Of a stretch of 64,000 nucleotides of DNA, positions 49,801-63,379 are shown piece by piece. The notes beneath the pieces are model-generated. The model searched no databases and was not told the origin of the DNA. It saw only the letters and a list, made by a program, of their open reading frames with translations. The DNA lies in NCBI GenBank assembly GCA_036874045.1, contig CM072343.1:16698001-16762000 (forward strand). Reading direction: 5' to 3'. Origin of the DNA: Cymodocea nodosa (lineage: Eukaryota; Streptophyta; Magnoliopsida; Alismatales; Cymodoceaceae). Positions within the stretch are counted from its first letter, which is position 1, and the number at the start of each line of letters is the position of its first letter. A program made the translations under genes and the position numbers.

Positions 49801-52300
49801 AATGTTTTAATATCCAAAACGTTTAATCTTTGACTTTAGATATTCATATTTTAACTCCAAAGTATTATGATTTTTATCTTGTAGATTAATATTTTATATT
49901 TGACTTTCACTTTAAATATTTATAATTAATATCTAAAACATTTTAATTTCACCTTAGATATTTTATATATGATATCTAGAGAATTTTATTTTATTTAGAT
50001 ATTTATATGTTATGTCTAAAATATTTTCTCTTTACACGGTAGATATTTACACATGATATCCAAAGTATTTTAATTCTATTATAGATATTTATATAATTTT
50101 AATTTCCTATTTAGATATTTATATTTTATATCTAAGAAACTTTTATATTAATATTTTATAATTTTTTTCATCGATCAGCTTACTGGAATTTCACCCTCCG
50201 CTCTCAATCGAAAGTGTCGTTCGGCCTGTCGGCCATGTCGTGGAATCCATCGGTTAAACGGATAAATTCTATCGGTCTAACGGATAAATTTTATTTGTTT
50301 GACTGATTTTTCGGTGTGGCTCTTGCTATTTCCTTCTGTTTTTTTTTATTTCTTTCTTTTCTTTTTTTTAGCTTGCATATTTTATGTTTTAAAATATTTA
50401 TTTATTTAGATGTTTGTATACCACATCCAAAATATCTTAATTTTATCTTATACACTTATATTCTGTCTAAAACATTGTAATTTCCATTTTAGATATTCAT
50501 ATTCTATATCTAAATGTTTTAATTTCATTTTAGATATTCATATTTCATATTTAAAATATATCAATTTTTATTTCTCGATATTTATACTTTATACCTAAAA
50601 CATTTAATTTTATTTTAAATGTTTATATTTGATATTTAAAATATCATAATTTTATTTTAGATTTAGAATATTTTAATTTTATCTTTTAGATACTTATATT
50701 TAAGATATTCTAATTATCTAAAATATGTCATTGTTGTTTTAGAGACTTATATTCTATTCCGTTTTAGGTATTTATATATTATTTCCTCTTATATATATAT
50801 ATCTTAGTCGAACGGGAAGTTCGATGCAGCGCAACGGCCATTAGGTGTAATGCATCAGACACTTGACGTGTAATATTTATATATCTAAAGCACCTTGGTT
50901 TTACTTGGGTTAGATATTATATTTTTTATCTGAATTAATTTAATTTCTTTTATTTTAGGCTTTTTATGTGTAATGTCCTGAATATTTGATTTACATTCTA
51001 GATATTACAATTTTATTTAATATTTATTTGAAATATTTATATTTTGTATCTAAAATACTTTAATCTTTGTTTAGGTATTTATATTTTCCTATCTAAATTT
51101 TTTTAATATTTTAGTATATTGGAACCTCGATCTGATTGAAATTTCCCTTCAATCATGTCGAAACAAAGTTCGATTGCATTGATCTTTTTTTAAAATTTTC
51201 TTTAATCTTATATTCAAGTGTTTAGTTATTTTTATCTCACGTTAGGCTTTCATATTCAATATTTTGAATGACATAATTCCATTTTAGACATTTTTATATT
51301 TATATCCCAAATGTTTGATTGATTTTCTTTTATTTGGGGCATCTTACATGTACGTCTCGAATATGCGTTTATTATATATATATATAGTTTTGGACCTTAG
51401 TCGAACCGCACTTCATTTTGGTCAGATTAAAATTTATTTTGGTTAGTTCGAAACAAAGTCTAGTGTAACTGACCTTTCTACTTTTCCCCATTTTTTTTTA
51501 TATATATATATTGTATCTAAAACATTTTGTTTTATTTTAGATATATGAGTTTTACATTTAAGATAATTTGGTTTTCATTTTAAATATTTATATTTTATAT
51601 TTAAAATATTTAATTTTATTAGAGATGTAAATATTTTATATCTAAAATATTTTAATTTCCTTTTAGATCTTTATATTTTGTATATAAAATACTTTAATTT
51701 CATTTTAGATACTTATACTTTAATCTAAAATGTTTAATTTTATTTTAGATTTTTATAAATTTTCCTTTGGATATCTAATTCCATATCTTGGACATTTTAA
51801 ATTTACACCTTGCATATATACATATTATATTCAAGGTATTTTAATTTTGTTTTGTGTTATTTATTTTTTCATCCCCCCTTTTCTTATTTAATCTTGTCTT
51901 AGACATCTATATTTTTGGGTTTTATTTACTATAGTCATCTATGTCTCATTTTATTTTCAACATTTTCTTCTTTTCCCTTTTTTTTTTTCAAAAAAAAGGT
52001 TTCGGTGTCATTAAATTTTTTATCCATTAGGCCATATGCTTTCTTCAATCTGGCTGTACTTTCACTTGGTTAGGTCAAATTTTAATCATTATTTTATTTT
52101 ATTTATTATTTTTCTTCCTTTTTTGGATACTTTTTTATTTATTTTTAATTTTAGATATTTCTAGATATTATATTTCATATCTAAAGTATTATCCCTCCAT
52201 TCTAATTTAATTAAAAAACCTTTTTTATCACATTTATCTTTATTTAAAGAAAATTTTATACTTTAAATATTTGTGTTTTATATCTAAAGTATTATTTCCT
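49800..52300. repeat. AT-rich tandem array of self-complementary TTTAGATAT..ATATCTAAA units
   Basis: Dozens of 40-60-base units, each with TTTTAGATAT, a short A/T spacer, ATATCTAAAA and then TTTTAATTTCAT. It is broken by patches of TCGGTCTAAC-type sequence at 50170-50340, 50800-50870, 51110-51190 and 51390-51490. Units are diverged, so the array is old. Confidence 0.8.
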
Positions 52301-52439
52301 ATTCTAAATTCAAACATTATGACTCCTCTTGTATGTGTGGACATCTCACTTTTTGGCCTCTACCAATGACATGGGCATGTGTCATGATGCTTAGGTTGGC
52401 ACAGAACATAACCATACACTGACCCAATTCTTAGTATAT

Positions 52440-53330
52440 TCGGGACCTCTCTTCGGTTAGATCAAAATTTCCTCAATCTAATTGAGACTTTTCCCTAATC
52501 AAACCACAATTTATTTGTCTTAACCAAATGATTTTTTTAGTCAAACTAGAAATCCCTCGCTTAAATCGAAATTTCCTTTTTGGTGGAATCGAGATTTATT
52601 TGGATAGATGAAAATTCTAGCTAAAATGTCACTTTCTGGCAAAATAGAAAATTTCCTCGATTAGACGAAGACAACCTTGCAATTGGATCGAGTTCTCTTC
52701 CAACGGTTAAGGAATTTTTGGTCAAACTGACAAATATGATTAGTCAAATTAAAATCCATGCTCGACGATCGAGAGTTTTCGATCAAATCAAAAATTTAGT
52801 TTCACTAGATTTCCCCTTCGCTTCTACCAAAATCCTGATCAAAATTATTTTTCGGTTGTTACAAGCGAACTTTCGCTACCTTGTGCCATGTGTTGATGCA
52901 GGAGCGCTTCCATGTCAACAGCCAACTCAACTTTGCCGATCCGACACGTGGCAGCATCCCATTAGTCCTACATGTTGGCCTCGGCCTTGCCGACCAATCA
53001 GAGATTGCTATGTGGCGGCATATGCTACATCAACATCCACACCAACATAAGGATGCATTCGGTCAAGCGAATTCATGATTGAAACTCTTTAGACAGATCA
53101 AAATTATTCTGTGGTTCAATCGAAGTACTTTGATCATATCGAAGCCTTTCTTCGGTTCCTTCGAGGTCTAGCAAACGACCAAAATTCCTCTTTCGGCCTA
53201 TCGAAATCTAATAGATTCTCTTCGTGGGATGCCACATGTGAAATAGTTGAACCTCCCTCTCTACGTCATTAGCCTTGCCACATCATCAGCCATGTGAATG
53301 CCATGTCAGCTAACCTGACATGTGGTAGCA
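52440..53330. repeat. Degenerate GGTTAGATCGAAATTTCC repeats and twin ACACGTGGCAGCATCCCATT blocks
   Basis: Short TCAAACTAGAAATCCCTCG-like units continue to about 52860. GTGGCAGCATCCCATTAGT near 52948 recurs as GTGGTAGCATCCCATTGGT near 53321, each near a second shared block of the type GCCTTGCC. Confidence 0.6.
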
Positions 53331-54579
53331 TCCCATTGGTTATTATTAACTTCGGTCCCTTCCTCGCTTAGCTAATCAGGCTTTGACACATGGCGCGTGT
53401 CTGCCTCGTTAGCACCAGTTTACGAACGAATCTAACAATCAACGTTTTCCCCTAAGGTGTCTTTTATTGTAACACCAGACAATTTCTAGGTCCACCAGAA
53501 TTCTTTTATTTCCCCTTACTCACTTTTATTTTCTTCTTTTGAGCAAAATGTTGGGCACTGTAGCACCTGACATTTCTATTGTCATTAATAATTGATTTGA
53601 TTCAATTAATCTATAGTTTTGGTCTAATCGAATTCTTGCGGGGTTGATGGCCTGCCACCTAGATTATTTTGTAGTTTGACCATTTTCTCCTAGGTTAATC
53701 AGATCTGCTAGTGTCTTATTCAATCAAGTCCACTATCTAATGGACAAGGATTCATCTATAATCCCATGGCTCAGATTAAATCCCTTAAGATTCATCTGAT
53801 GATCCTCACTTGTAGCACACACCTCCACCATTAGATCTCGCATGACTTAATCCCAACTGTCAGTGCAATATCATTTGCATGAGTTTCCTTCCTCGTGTCT
53901 AGTCTCCATCTTTGCCATCTTTTTTCCATTGGTCTTCTCGCTGGTGATGTGCTACAACATCTCCTTGTGACCTCGCCAACTTAGCAGCATTGTGGTACGT
54001 GCCTCTAGATGGTTGGAAATAAGAATCATCAATCCTGCAACCCACCAAACGGCCTTCATTGATCAACGATTTTTTTGCAAGACCGCCTACTACACCACTG
54101 CACACCCCATGTGCATGCTCACCAAGCTAGGAGCACAACCACCTACATAACCTTCTTGTGAAAATGAAGAAAGTTCGATCGCTACACCTAAATTCATATA
54201 TCAGACTTTCCTCCTTTTTGCTGGCTGAAATGTTAGGAAAGCTATTTTTGGATGATCTGACATCCTTGTAGCTCATTGACAATGCTGGCCAGTCCCTCAT
54301 TCTGAGCTTTTGTGAAGCTCCAAGTTGTTGTGTCAAATCATTTGGGAAAACATGTATGATCTTCCAACAAATTTCTCACCAACTATGTGATCTTTTTAGG
54401 TTAATTGTTCATTTTTCGATTGGTCATCTTCCTTAGGTCTGGTAGCCATGTTTTACTGAAATCTAGTAGGTACAACTTTGATTTTCAGATGGTAAACCAA
54501 TGATGGATGATGGTGGATGTGTGGCCCCAACCAAGGGTTCATCTGACATCGTTAATAGTTTATCGTCACCACAGTTCAA

Positions 54580-54800
54580 ACCTATATATATTAGGGGTGA
54601 AGTGTGGCAGATACCTTTTTATCCACTATTGCCATAATTTGATCCCATATTAGGGGTGGATGACAAGTCTTCGATTGTCATTGTTGTAGTTCAGTCCCAT
54701 ACTAGGGGCAAAGTGCAATGACAATAGTTCAATCACCATTGTAGGCCAGTCCCATAACAAGGGCAAAGTATGGTAGTTCAGTCCCATAACTATGTGCACT
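54580..54800. repeat. Short tandem repeat, TTCAGTCCCATA-AGGGGCAAAGTG units
   Basis: Four to five copies, about 50 bases apart, with diverged ends. Confidence 0.65.
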
Positions 54801-55259
54801 GGTCTCCAAGGATTTGGATTTTCGAATGGTGAAACAAACTTGTAGGATAGAGGGAGAGTTAATGGATGTATGTGTGTTAGTTGCTTTGATCTTCGAGGAA
54901 CAAAATGTATTCTTTTTCTTCAATCAAGGGGGGGTTCCTTCCTTACTAACCTCCTGCCCCTTTTATGGAGGCCGCTAGGCACAGATTGTGGAGGAAGTGG
55001 CTTGTGCATAGAGAGTGGGTGCTATGGGATCATGGAATCATGGAAGGAATGCCAATGTGAGCTACTTTGAAAGGGGAGATCATGAGGTAGATCAAGCAAC
55101 ATGTGATGGCAACACACGACCAAGTAACCAGCGACGGGCAGCACACATGAACAACAGATAGTAGAGAGCATAGAGAGACTAGTGGTGGAGTGTAGGTGGA
55201 TGCAAGCTTGAATAGTAGCACACCCAAATTTCCTTGCCTCTCTTGAAGCTCCATCCCTT

Positions 55260-55520
55260 TCTTGTCTTATTTTGTTTCATTTTTTTATTTGATTTGATTT
55301 TCTTTCTCTCTTTTTATTATTTGTTTCTCACTCTTTTTTTTTAATTTTTTATTTTTTTTATTTTTTATTTTTTATTTTTACTTTCTTTTACCATATGTAT
55401 TATTTTTATTTATTTATTTTTTGTTTGTTTTTTTTTCTTTTTTTTTCATTTCATATTATATATATATATTTTTTATTTTTTATTTGGTCCTTTTATTTGT
55501 TAATTATTTTTTTTACCATC
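55260..55520. repeat. T-rich low-complexity tract
   Basis: Near-continuous TTTTTATTTTT runs. Confidence 0.85.
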
Positions 55521-57332
55521 AATAGATACCTTGTAGGTTTGAAGGGATGCTACAGGTTTTGTTTAGGATAATTTCTTTTACTAAAATAAGGAATTTAATT
55601 GCAAGTACGAGCTAGATTGAAGATTCAAACCTACATTAATCACATAGTGGAAGTTCTTTACTACCACTAAGATATAGCTCTAGGTATAAGTTTTGTTCAA
55701 GGTAGTTGCCTATTTTCTTCCTAAAAGGGGTAAATATAAATAGAAATTAAATCCTTAATTATAAAACCACAGTTGAAGTGAAGTTTAGGGTTTACAAGAA
55801 TTTAAGAAGCATACTGGGTGTTTACCCATTGATGTTGAATCAACATAGTTTTCTGGTTATAGTCGTGCACTATAATGCCTTACAATTGTATTAGCAAATA
55901 ATATTGGTTGTTGATGTTGTAACGAATGGTTGAGATTCATTACAAAAGGTTGCCTTCATTGTAACTATTTTCACTTATAACTTGGATTACATCCCTTAAA
56001 AACAAATAAATGTAGAAATAAACAAGATAGTGACTTTTCTTTGATCTAGTAAGTGTTAGTTTCACTAATGCTCCAAAGTTTATTAATATGACACTTGGAA
56101 CAAACTTAATTTCCAATCCTCATGGAAGAGTAAATTTTATGAATCAACTAGTAGGGTACATTATTTTATTACAATCATCGACAATTACACTAAGTGTACA
56201 TGAATATATATATTTGCTAAACTCTAAACCCTAAGTCTTTTCATACATCAAGCTATTCATGTCTAACTAATGTTCTTTCTCAATTTGATGTTGTGGTTAA
56301 AATTGTTCTTTTTGATAAAGGATCTAATTCTTTTATGTTCCATTATATTTGTTAGAAAACTTTCCTTGTCTCTACCTTCTTAACTTCTAGTGTAACTCCC
56401 ATCTGGTGTGTTATATTTTCTAATCTCGGTAATAAAACCTTTTTTGTCCAATACATGTATTCCTTTTACAAGAACATGCATCCTCCCCTTTGCTTCCCAT
56501 CAACCACGAACACAATGACTTATGTTTTCCCTTTACCCCAACCAAACACCATAGAGTTTCCACCCAATCTAACCATTAATCCATCTAAATTAACAATGGA
56601 CAACGTACCCTAGTTGATTTCTGTCATCTTATAATTAGACCTATTAAGGAATAACATTCTAGACTCAAACTTAGAAAATTAAAAACACTATCTTTATCAA
56701 AACAATCTAACAATCTATTTAGATTAGACAACACTCCCACTTATGGCTGACTCCCTTGAATTTCAACCTATCAATACCTTTCCCTTGAGTTTTGATGGGC
56801 ATCGGAGATTTTAAATCCTAACCATCCATTAAAAAAACAAGAACTATCAAATTTAAGACTGCAAATTTATACATGTAACTACTAATAATTAATTGCTGGT
56901 CGTTCCTTTGTGAGACAAATAAGGATATATATCATTGAATTTTTCAACATTTAAACATAGGAGAAAGAAAAATAAATAGGCAGAAAATTAATGTGAGCAT
57001 ATATAACACTACTATTTTGTATTATTGATATTATTTTTGCATGGGTATGGATCTATATATGATAAATAATAGATTGTTTTTGAAGCAATTGGACTAATTA
57101 AGGGTTGATTTGGAGTGTAATACGATGTCTTAATCATTTCTGAAACTTAACCCTAACTCTTATTAATACTTGCCCCACATCCATCGATCTCTTTCCCATC
57201 TCTACTCGTCTACATATACACCTGATCGATCTCCTTTTTGCTAATTTCTCTCGATCGATCCTCTTCGTCTCTGATTGAGTGATCACTCTCTGGAACGAGT
57301 CCTGGGGGAAAAGGATTGAACTGTTGTCGGAG

Positions 57333-60300
57333 ATGGATGCCACCGCTTCCCGATCGCTCCCTCACACCATCCACCACTTACGCACAATGAGGAAGAAGCA
57401 CAGCTGGTTCAGATCCGTCGGCAAGGCCTTCATGTCGTCCTCCTGCAGCTTCTCTTCCCGAGATGCGTACGAGAAAGTCAGATCCGGCCATCTGTTATAT
57501 ATGAATATATATGATCGCAACCAACGTTCATCTTGTGTGATCTTGCACGTACCTACATGTGTCATTGCAGGAGGAGGAACCCGAGTGTTGTCCCCAGGGT
57601 ATTATTGTGCCGCCGGAGGCTCCGACGGTGCCGAACGTGGCGAAGCAGCAGGAGTTGTCTCCGGATGTCTCCAACGGTACTGGTGGCGTCTCGCCTTCCT
57701 CCGTGGGGGTGGATGATAGGAGCCAAGCCATCGCTGCAGCCACGGCTAAGGCCGCCGAGGCGGCTGTGGCCGCCGCTCAGGCGGTGGCGGAGGTGGTGAG
57801 GATCGCCGGGTACCGGATGATGTCCAGGGAGGAGAGCGCCGCTGTGGTGATCCAGTCCTTCTACAGAGGTTACTTGGTACGTACGTATGATTGTTCGTAT
57901 GTACTTCAATTTCATAGCTTAATTTACCACCTTTTCAATTATAACACAATGGCAACGATCATGTGCTGATCAAAGAATTGAATTCGTTGGTTGGTTGACA
58001 TCCTTGAATGAATTTACAATGCATTTAGAGATCAACTACAATAATTAAATTGAACACAGACAACGATACCTGAGATCACAGGATCGAGTCTTGTGGTTGA
58101 TTATAAGTTGAGGTATCTTTTCCACTAACAAAATGAATAAGCAAGATATTGAATTTGCAACCTTAAGGAGGTAAACCTTCTAACTACTTGAGATGGATGG
58201 TCGTACTCAATTTCTTTAAAGTTCTAAATCTTTGAAGATGCAAAAAATCTATCATACATCACAAGCTTATTTGAATTTGACCATACCCATTTGCATTTTT
58301 TCTAGGTTTTGGGCATATCTATTTCATTTTAAAAGCATTTATGAAATAAGGAAAGGCTATTTGTAATGTTCACATACAAAATACATGGAAGTATGCATAT
58401 CTTTTTTATAATCAATCTTAATTAAATAGTTATTTTCAAAAGGAAAAATATCATTGTAAGCACTCACAATATTTTTTTATCATAGGTGCCTAATTTTAAT
58501 TATGAAGCTTGTGATTCACAACTTCTACTTACTTCCACTCATCAATCACCTTTGCTTATTCTTGTTTGTAATTGTGATTTATGACATTCGTTCACTTTTG
58601 CTCGTCACCTGTACATGTTGTGAATCACACAACTTTCGCTTACCTTTTCTCTTACATTTCACTTGCTATTACTTTCAATTATAAATGTCGTGAATCACCT
58701 GACCCTCACTTGTTTGTTACTCATTATGAATTGCATGATCTATTTCTATTTGTTAGCATTGTAAGTTGTATAATCTAATATCGTTTGTTAACACTCCTAT
58801 TCTTATGTGCTCATACTGTAAATTGTATAATTAATCATACTTTTACTTCTCCTATAAGTCACATAGATAACATACTCAAACTAAATTTAATATATCATTT
58901 TAAATACTCATAATAAAAAGTGCTGTTGGTAGTGTTTACAGCAAAAAGTACCTCTATTTTGAATTTTTCTAGATATACATAGAGTTTTTGGACTAAATGC
59001 CGATTGATGGAGTTCACCTCTTCTCTCTACTCTTTGCGTTATGTTGTAATATAAATAATAGATGACTGTTACATGACTTTCCTTGGAGACCTTTTGTATG
59101 ACTGAAGACTCAAACCATTGGTTTCTTTCTACAATTGCACGGATGACCCATGACCGTGGTCTTTGGCGTTACATGCATGGCTTTTTCTCCTGCCACTTCA
59201 GGAAACAAATCTAATAAAGACAAATGAATTCTGCGCGAATACCTGCACTAATATCGAGTCATAAAACAGGATGTGGATTTAGGCCTCGATCTATCGTCCT
59301 TGCTCTTGTAATATATATATCAGTTGCTGCACTTCAAAACAAACCCTAAATGATGAGATATGAAGCTGTTGGATTTATTTCTTAGTGATCTGTTGGTTAA
59401 TGGTCTTTAATTATCTAGTGTCTTGGAGCAGTTTATATATGTTGATGGAAATGATTATGCTGTTGGTGTATAAATTGGAATGAACAAAGAGAACAAGTGG
59501 GTGTGTTCTGTACTTGAATCAGAAGTTAACAATTTTTTTTAGATTCTACTATATTTTCATGGTATCATAGTACTAGCTAGTCATATGATATCATCTTCAA
59601 TTCTTACATATGAGAAGCCATGCCTTTTCTTTTCTTTCTTTCTTTTTTGATGATACTGAAAGTGCTTAATTTGCTAAGTTTTGAATCTGAGATTTTGTTT
59701 TCTGTATAGACAACTTAAGGAAAGATTAATTAATGACATTATTCATTTGATACTGGTATTATATATTTCATAAAAAGTGGCACGTGGTCACGTGCTTTGC
59801 AGGCGCGGAGGGCGCTGAGGGCGTTGAGAGGTTTGGTGAAGCTGCAGGCTATGGTCAGGGGCCAGTACGTAAGGAAACAGGCCCACACAACCTTGCGGTG
59901 CATGCAAACCCTCGTCCGGGTCCAGGCCCAGGCCCGGGCCCGGCGCCGTCTTCTCGCCGACGAAAAGCTCCGTGCCGGCGGAGTCACTCCCAAGCCTCCG
60001 CAAAACGGGAGAACCAGGGATATCTACGACCGCAACTACTACCACCACGGTTATCAAACGGAAGACGGTGATGGGGAGGTGTACAAGAGTTCTCTGCGTT
60101 GTAAGGAGTCGGATGGTTGGGACGGTGGACGTCGAAGCCTCCAAATGATCCGGGCCGAATCCCAACGCCGGCATGATGCCGCCGTCAGACGAGAGCGAGC
60201 GCTTGCTTACGCCTTGTCTTGTCAGGTATGAATCTTGTGGTTGGTGACATGTATGGAAATTTGAGACGAGATTGGTCTTTGTTGACAGCGGCAGCAGCAG

Positions 60301-60864
60301 CAGCTGAAGCAGCAGAGTCAGGGGAATAATCGACAGCTATGGGGATGGAATTGGCTGGAGAGGTGGATGGCTACGCAAACCTGGCAATCTCGGAACATGT
60401 CCAACGACCGACAAACCGAAGAGAGGACAGAATCCTACGCCACACTGACCAGCACGGACGACTTGCCCTTAGAGATGGACATCGCCCGGGTGGTCCGTAT
60501 GGACGACGTCAAGAATTGGAGGGCGGAGTGCACCACGACGAGGGCGCCGAGTTACATGGCAGCGACGGAGTCTGCCAAGGCCAAGTACCGGGCCGACGTT
60601 CACCGGAGACACTGCGTGGGCGCTGGGCGGTGGAGTCCGTCCACCGTGGCCTCGCCCGGAACCGTTGTGGGCTTTGACTCCTCCAGCTCCGGTGGTGCGT
60701 CTTCAGCTTACAAATCGTTGCTTAGGAGCCCCGTCCCGTCTATAGGCGGCATCTCTTCGTTTCGCATGCCGGCCGCCATGTCCACCGGCGACAGTCCGGA
60801 GCACAGCGCGAGTAATGACCGGACTCCTTCCTTTGCAACTCGCCTGTGGAATAACCATGCTTGA
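57333..60864 (+). CDS. IQ67-domain (IQD) calmodulin-binding protein, 4 exons, 482 aa
   Basis: Plant-specific scaffold that binds calmodulin; many members sit on microtubules or at the plasma membrane and affect cell shape. Exons: 57333-57476, 57571-57876, 59803-60225 and 60289-60864; all junctions are phase 0 with GT..AG ends (AAA/GTCAGA, TTG/GTACGT, CAG/GTATGA). Residues 109-130 are an Ala-rich helix. The IQ67 domain spans about 138-200, with IQ at 142-143 ([13 protein letters not shown]) split by intron 2 at the position conserved in the family, then [20 protein letters not shown]. The [10 protein letters not shown] signature is at 309-318, and a Ser-rich, basic C-terminus includes [14 protein letters not shown]. 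The frame is open to an upstream ATG at 57279, so the N-terminus is slightly uncertain. Intact; intron 2 is 1.9 kb. Confidence 0.94.
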
Positions 60865-60947
60865 TTTAGCCCATGTGTGTTCGTGGAAATGATTGACCTC
60901 TTACTATCTTCTACAGATCGATGGTTGATTTATCGCTTGCTATTCTA

Positions 60948-60953
60948 AATAAA
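60948..60953 (+). terminator. Polyadenylation signal of the IQD gene
   Basis: AATAAA, 84 bases after the stop codon. Confidence 0.5.
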
Positions 60954-62269
60954 ATTGGAATGAATCAATTCATACTATGTAACTGAAGGCTTGAAATTAG
61001 AAAAAAAATAAACCATGCCATTCACCAGTATTCCTTATCTTCTGGTGCCAAATGGGAATGACAAACACGTTTTTGTTTCGTAGGTCATCTAACATTCGTG
61101 GCCCATCCGCGCCAAAGATACAGCCAGATATCCCTTCTTCGTTCCATAACTTCAAAATTCCAAACCTTGCATTCCGTCGAACACTTCGCAGGCATCGCAT
61201 TTCAAAGTATCCAAGTTGTTTAAATTGAAGTAAAAGCGTTATCATTATTAACCACGTACATCCTTTTATCAATTTAAATAAAATTAGAATCCAGTATTAA
61301 AAAAAAAACATTTGAAACTGCAACATCAATGAATGTGCGAATTTTTCGTGAAGGGTTTAATTTCCTCGACCATCCATTGACGACACGGTTGATGAGGATA
61401 TTGATTTAATTTCATAAAAAAGGAGCAAGTGATTAATGTAGCATGCATTCGTAAAGAAAACGAAATTGAAGTACATGTAAATTAATATTCGAACGCTTGG
61501 TGGATGAGTGCATTCAACAAAATAATGACATGGTTGGAGAATATTAAACAAAGTGAATGGTGTTATAATTTCAACCCTGAAATGGATGGAGTTGAAGAAA
61601 TCAATGAAATCTATCTTGGCGAGTGCAGCAACGAGTGAGGATATGGTTGGTAATAAATGGAACAAAATAAATGATGCACTTGATGTGGAGTAACGAAATG
61701 AATGAGGAATTAATGGTGACATTCACAAAGTATAATGGAATTTATGTTAATATATAAAGCAGCCACGTCTTTTATCATACACATAATTCCAACTCATTTT
61801 ATAAAAAGCAGTGGGAATCATCTATTTATTTTTATCTGATGTAAAATTTTTTCTTAACATTCTTACTCATTTGTAGTTTATTTTATATATTTACAAGTAA
61901 CTACAAAGAGATGTACATAAATCTACTTTGATACTATTTATACTACAAGTAACATTCTTATTTTATATGAAATTTTGATTTAAAATTAATTATTAAAAGT
62001 AGAAAGAATTAATATATATAATTAAAAAAAAAAACTCTCTATCTATTTATGAAGCAAAGACCTAGTCAAACCAAAAGTACAAGTAAATGGTGAGCTAAGT
62101 CTAAACCCCACAATTATAGAAGAGTACAATTTTACTAGGAACAACAAAAATTCAAAAGAACCCTATATCCTTATCTTTCCTACAGCTAGTGATGCCTAGC
62201 TCACTCATTAAGTAAATATTGCTTCTAAGGTTCCAATGACAGATCATCATAGTTATTAAAGTAAATCTT
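60954..62269. other. Intergenic DNA
   Basis: Minus-strand open frames at 60997-61272 and 61357-61722 match nothing I know and lack gene-like context. The remainder is AT-rich. Confidence 0.4.
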
Positions 62270-62515
62270 CTACTTACCATGTAGGCCTTTCTTAACCAAA
62301 CAATCCACCACCTTATTGTCTTCCCTAAAAATATGTGATAAAGAATGCAAATGTTTCATTAAAGAGATTAAAGGAGGAAGCCAAAAATCATAACCATTTA
62401 TGACTAGACATCTTTCTTCTTGAACTACATTATATAAGATCTGTGAACAAATCTTGATCCCCATGTCATCTAGATTTAGTTGATTCTCCACACATAGCAG
62501 TAAGCCATCAAACAA
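62270..62515 (-). pseudogene. LINE-type RNase H remnant
   Basis: The frame contains the tail of the RNase H domain found at the end of plant non-LTR retrotransposons and related host genes: SHIFREDNKVVDCLVKKG matches the usual SH(I/V)xREGNxVADxLA motif, preceded by a region like the one with catalytic aspartates. No reverse transcriptase lies upstream (62516 onward on the minus strand), so it is a 5'-truncated or solitary piece. Confidence 0.65.
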
Positions 62516-62959
62516 TGCATGGGTTTAAGCAAACAAGCTACATGTGTTGGGTTTCCCTCCATATGGAGGATGGCCTATCATTCTATTTATTTATTTTGTA
62601 AAGACCTTCATGTAATTTACCCATAAGCCCTATTAGGGCTTGTGGAGGAAGAGAGAGAAAACAACACAACACTTTCCCACAATAGAAGTGGTGGTTGATT
62701 TTCATCCATCTCTCTTGCTACTACACCGCTTTGATCATAGGGTCAATCGAAAGGGATTTTATGGTTGGATCAAGTGAAATTTTACCAATAAGGTCGTGAC
62801 TCATTATTCTTCAAATTGGATGATTAGATTAGTGATCAGAATAGTGAAGAGTTATTTTTAAAAGGGATTTCAGTGGGAGTTCGTCACTATAGTTCTACCA
62901 ACGAGTTGGCACATGATCTTTTAACAAAAAGAACACTAACTCAACTAGTTGATACTGTT
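62516..62959. other. Mosaic of repeat fragments
   Basis: 62860-62950 in the plus frame (RHYSSTNELAHDLLTKR) looks like the C-terminal tail of a copia RNase H, out of order relative to the pol piece that follows. Confidence 0.4.
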
Positions 62960-63250
62960 CACTTAAATATTCTTTTAGCGTTTAAAACATAACTGTCTAG
63001 TACATGTAATATAACTCTCCGAAATAACAGAAAATTCGGATACTAAAGAATTAAAAATCAACAACTTACCGACAGTTCAGAAATATACTAAATTAACATT
63101 AATTTTCTGAAATTATGAAGATTCTTTCATTAAAGTATATAATAATGCAATTATAACATAATAGCTTAATTCTCATATGATAAGCTAAATAGTATGCAAT
63201 TAACTATCATTTAACCGTTAATATTATGCACTTTTTCGTTCTAAACAAGA
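62960..63250 (+). repeat. Dispersed repeat, inverted copy of 13350-13630
   Basis: See 13350-13630. Matches over about 280 bases with moderate divergence. Confidence 0.75.
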
Positions 63251-63379
63251 CTCTTCTAGAGAATCCACTTCAACAAGTGGCAATTCCATTCTAGTATCAA
63301 GTGTTGCCTCAATCAATCTACTTTAAACACATCTAGTTTAGAGTCAATTTTTGATTCATTACATTCTCAATCAATAACT

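Larger units (their letters stand above)
46850..53460. repeat. 6.6-kb tract of degenerate minisatellites
   Basis: Four kinds of short tandem unit alternate: a 110-150-base GACATTTC/TCGGTC unit, a 55-base GTTTATACTC..GAGTATTT unit, a 40-60-base TTTAGATAT..ATATCTAAA unit and TCGGTTAGATCGAAATTTCC-type units. Many units are themselves short inverted repeats. There is no gene, reverse transcriptase or transposase. The ends contain ACACGTGGCA-type sequence seen in plant LTRs, so the tract may be one large LTR or the non-coding part of a big element, but that is a guess. Confidence 0.6.
53461..57332. other. Intergenic region before the IQD gene
   Basis: No gene recognised. It includes a small tandem repeat (54580-54800), a T-rich tract (55260-55520) and, from about 57100, the likely promoter and leader of the IQD gene (two CGATCGATC motifs near 57221-57260). 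Confidence 0.45.

Noticed and set aside
57279-57332. Upstream in-frame ATG that would lengthen the IQD protein by 18 residues
   Set aside because: The added residues do not look like the IQD N-terminus; the ATG at 57333 is kept, with some doubt.
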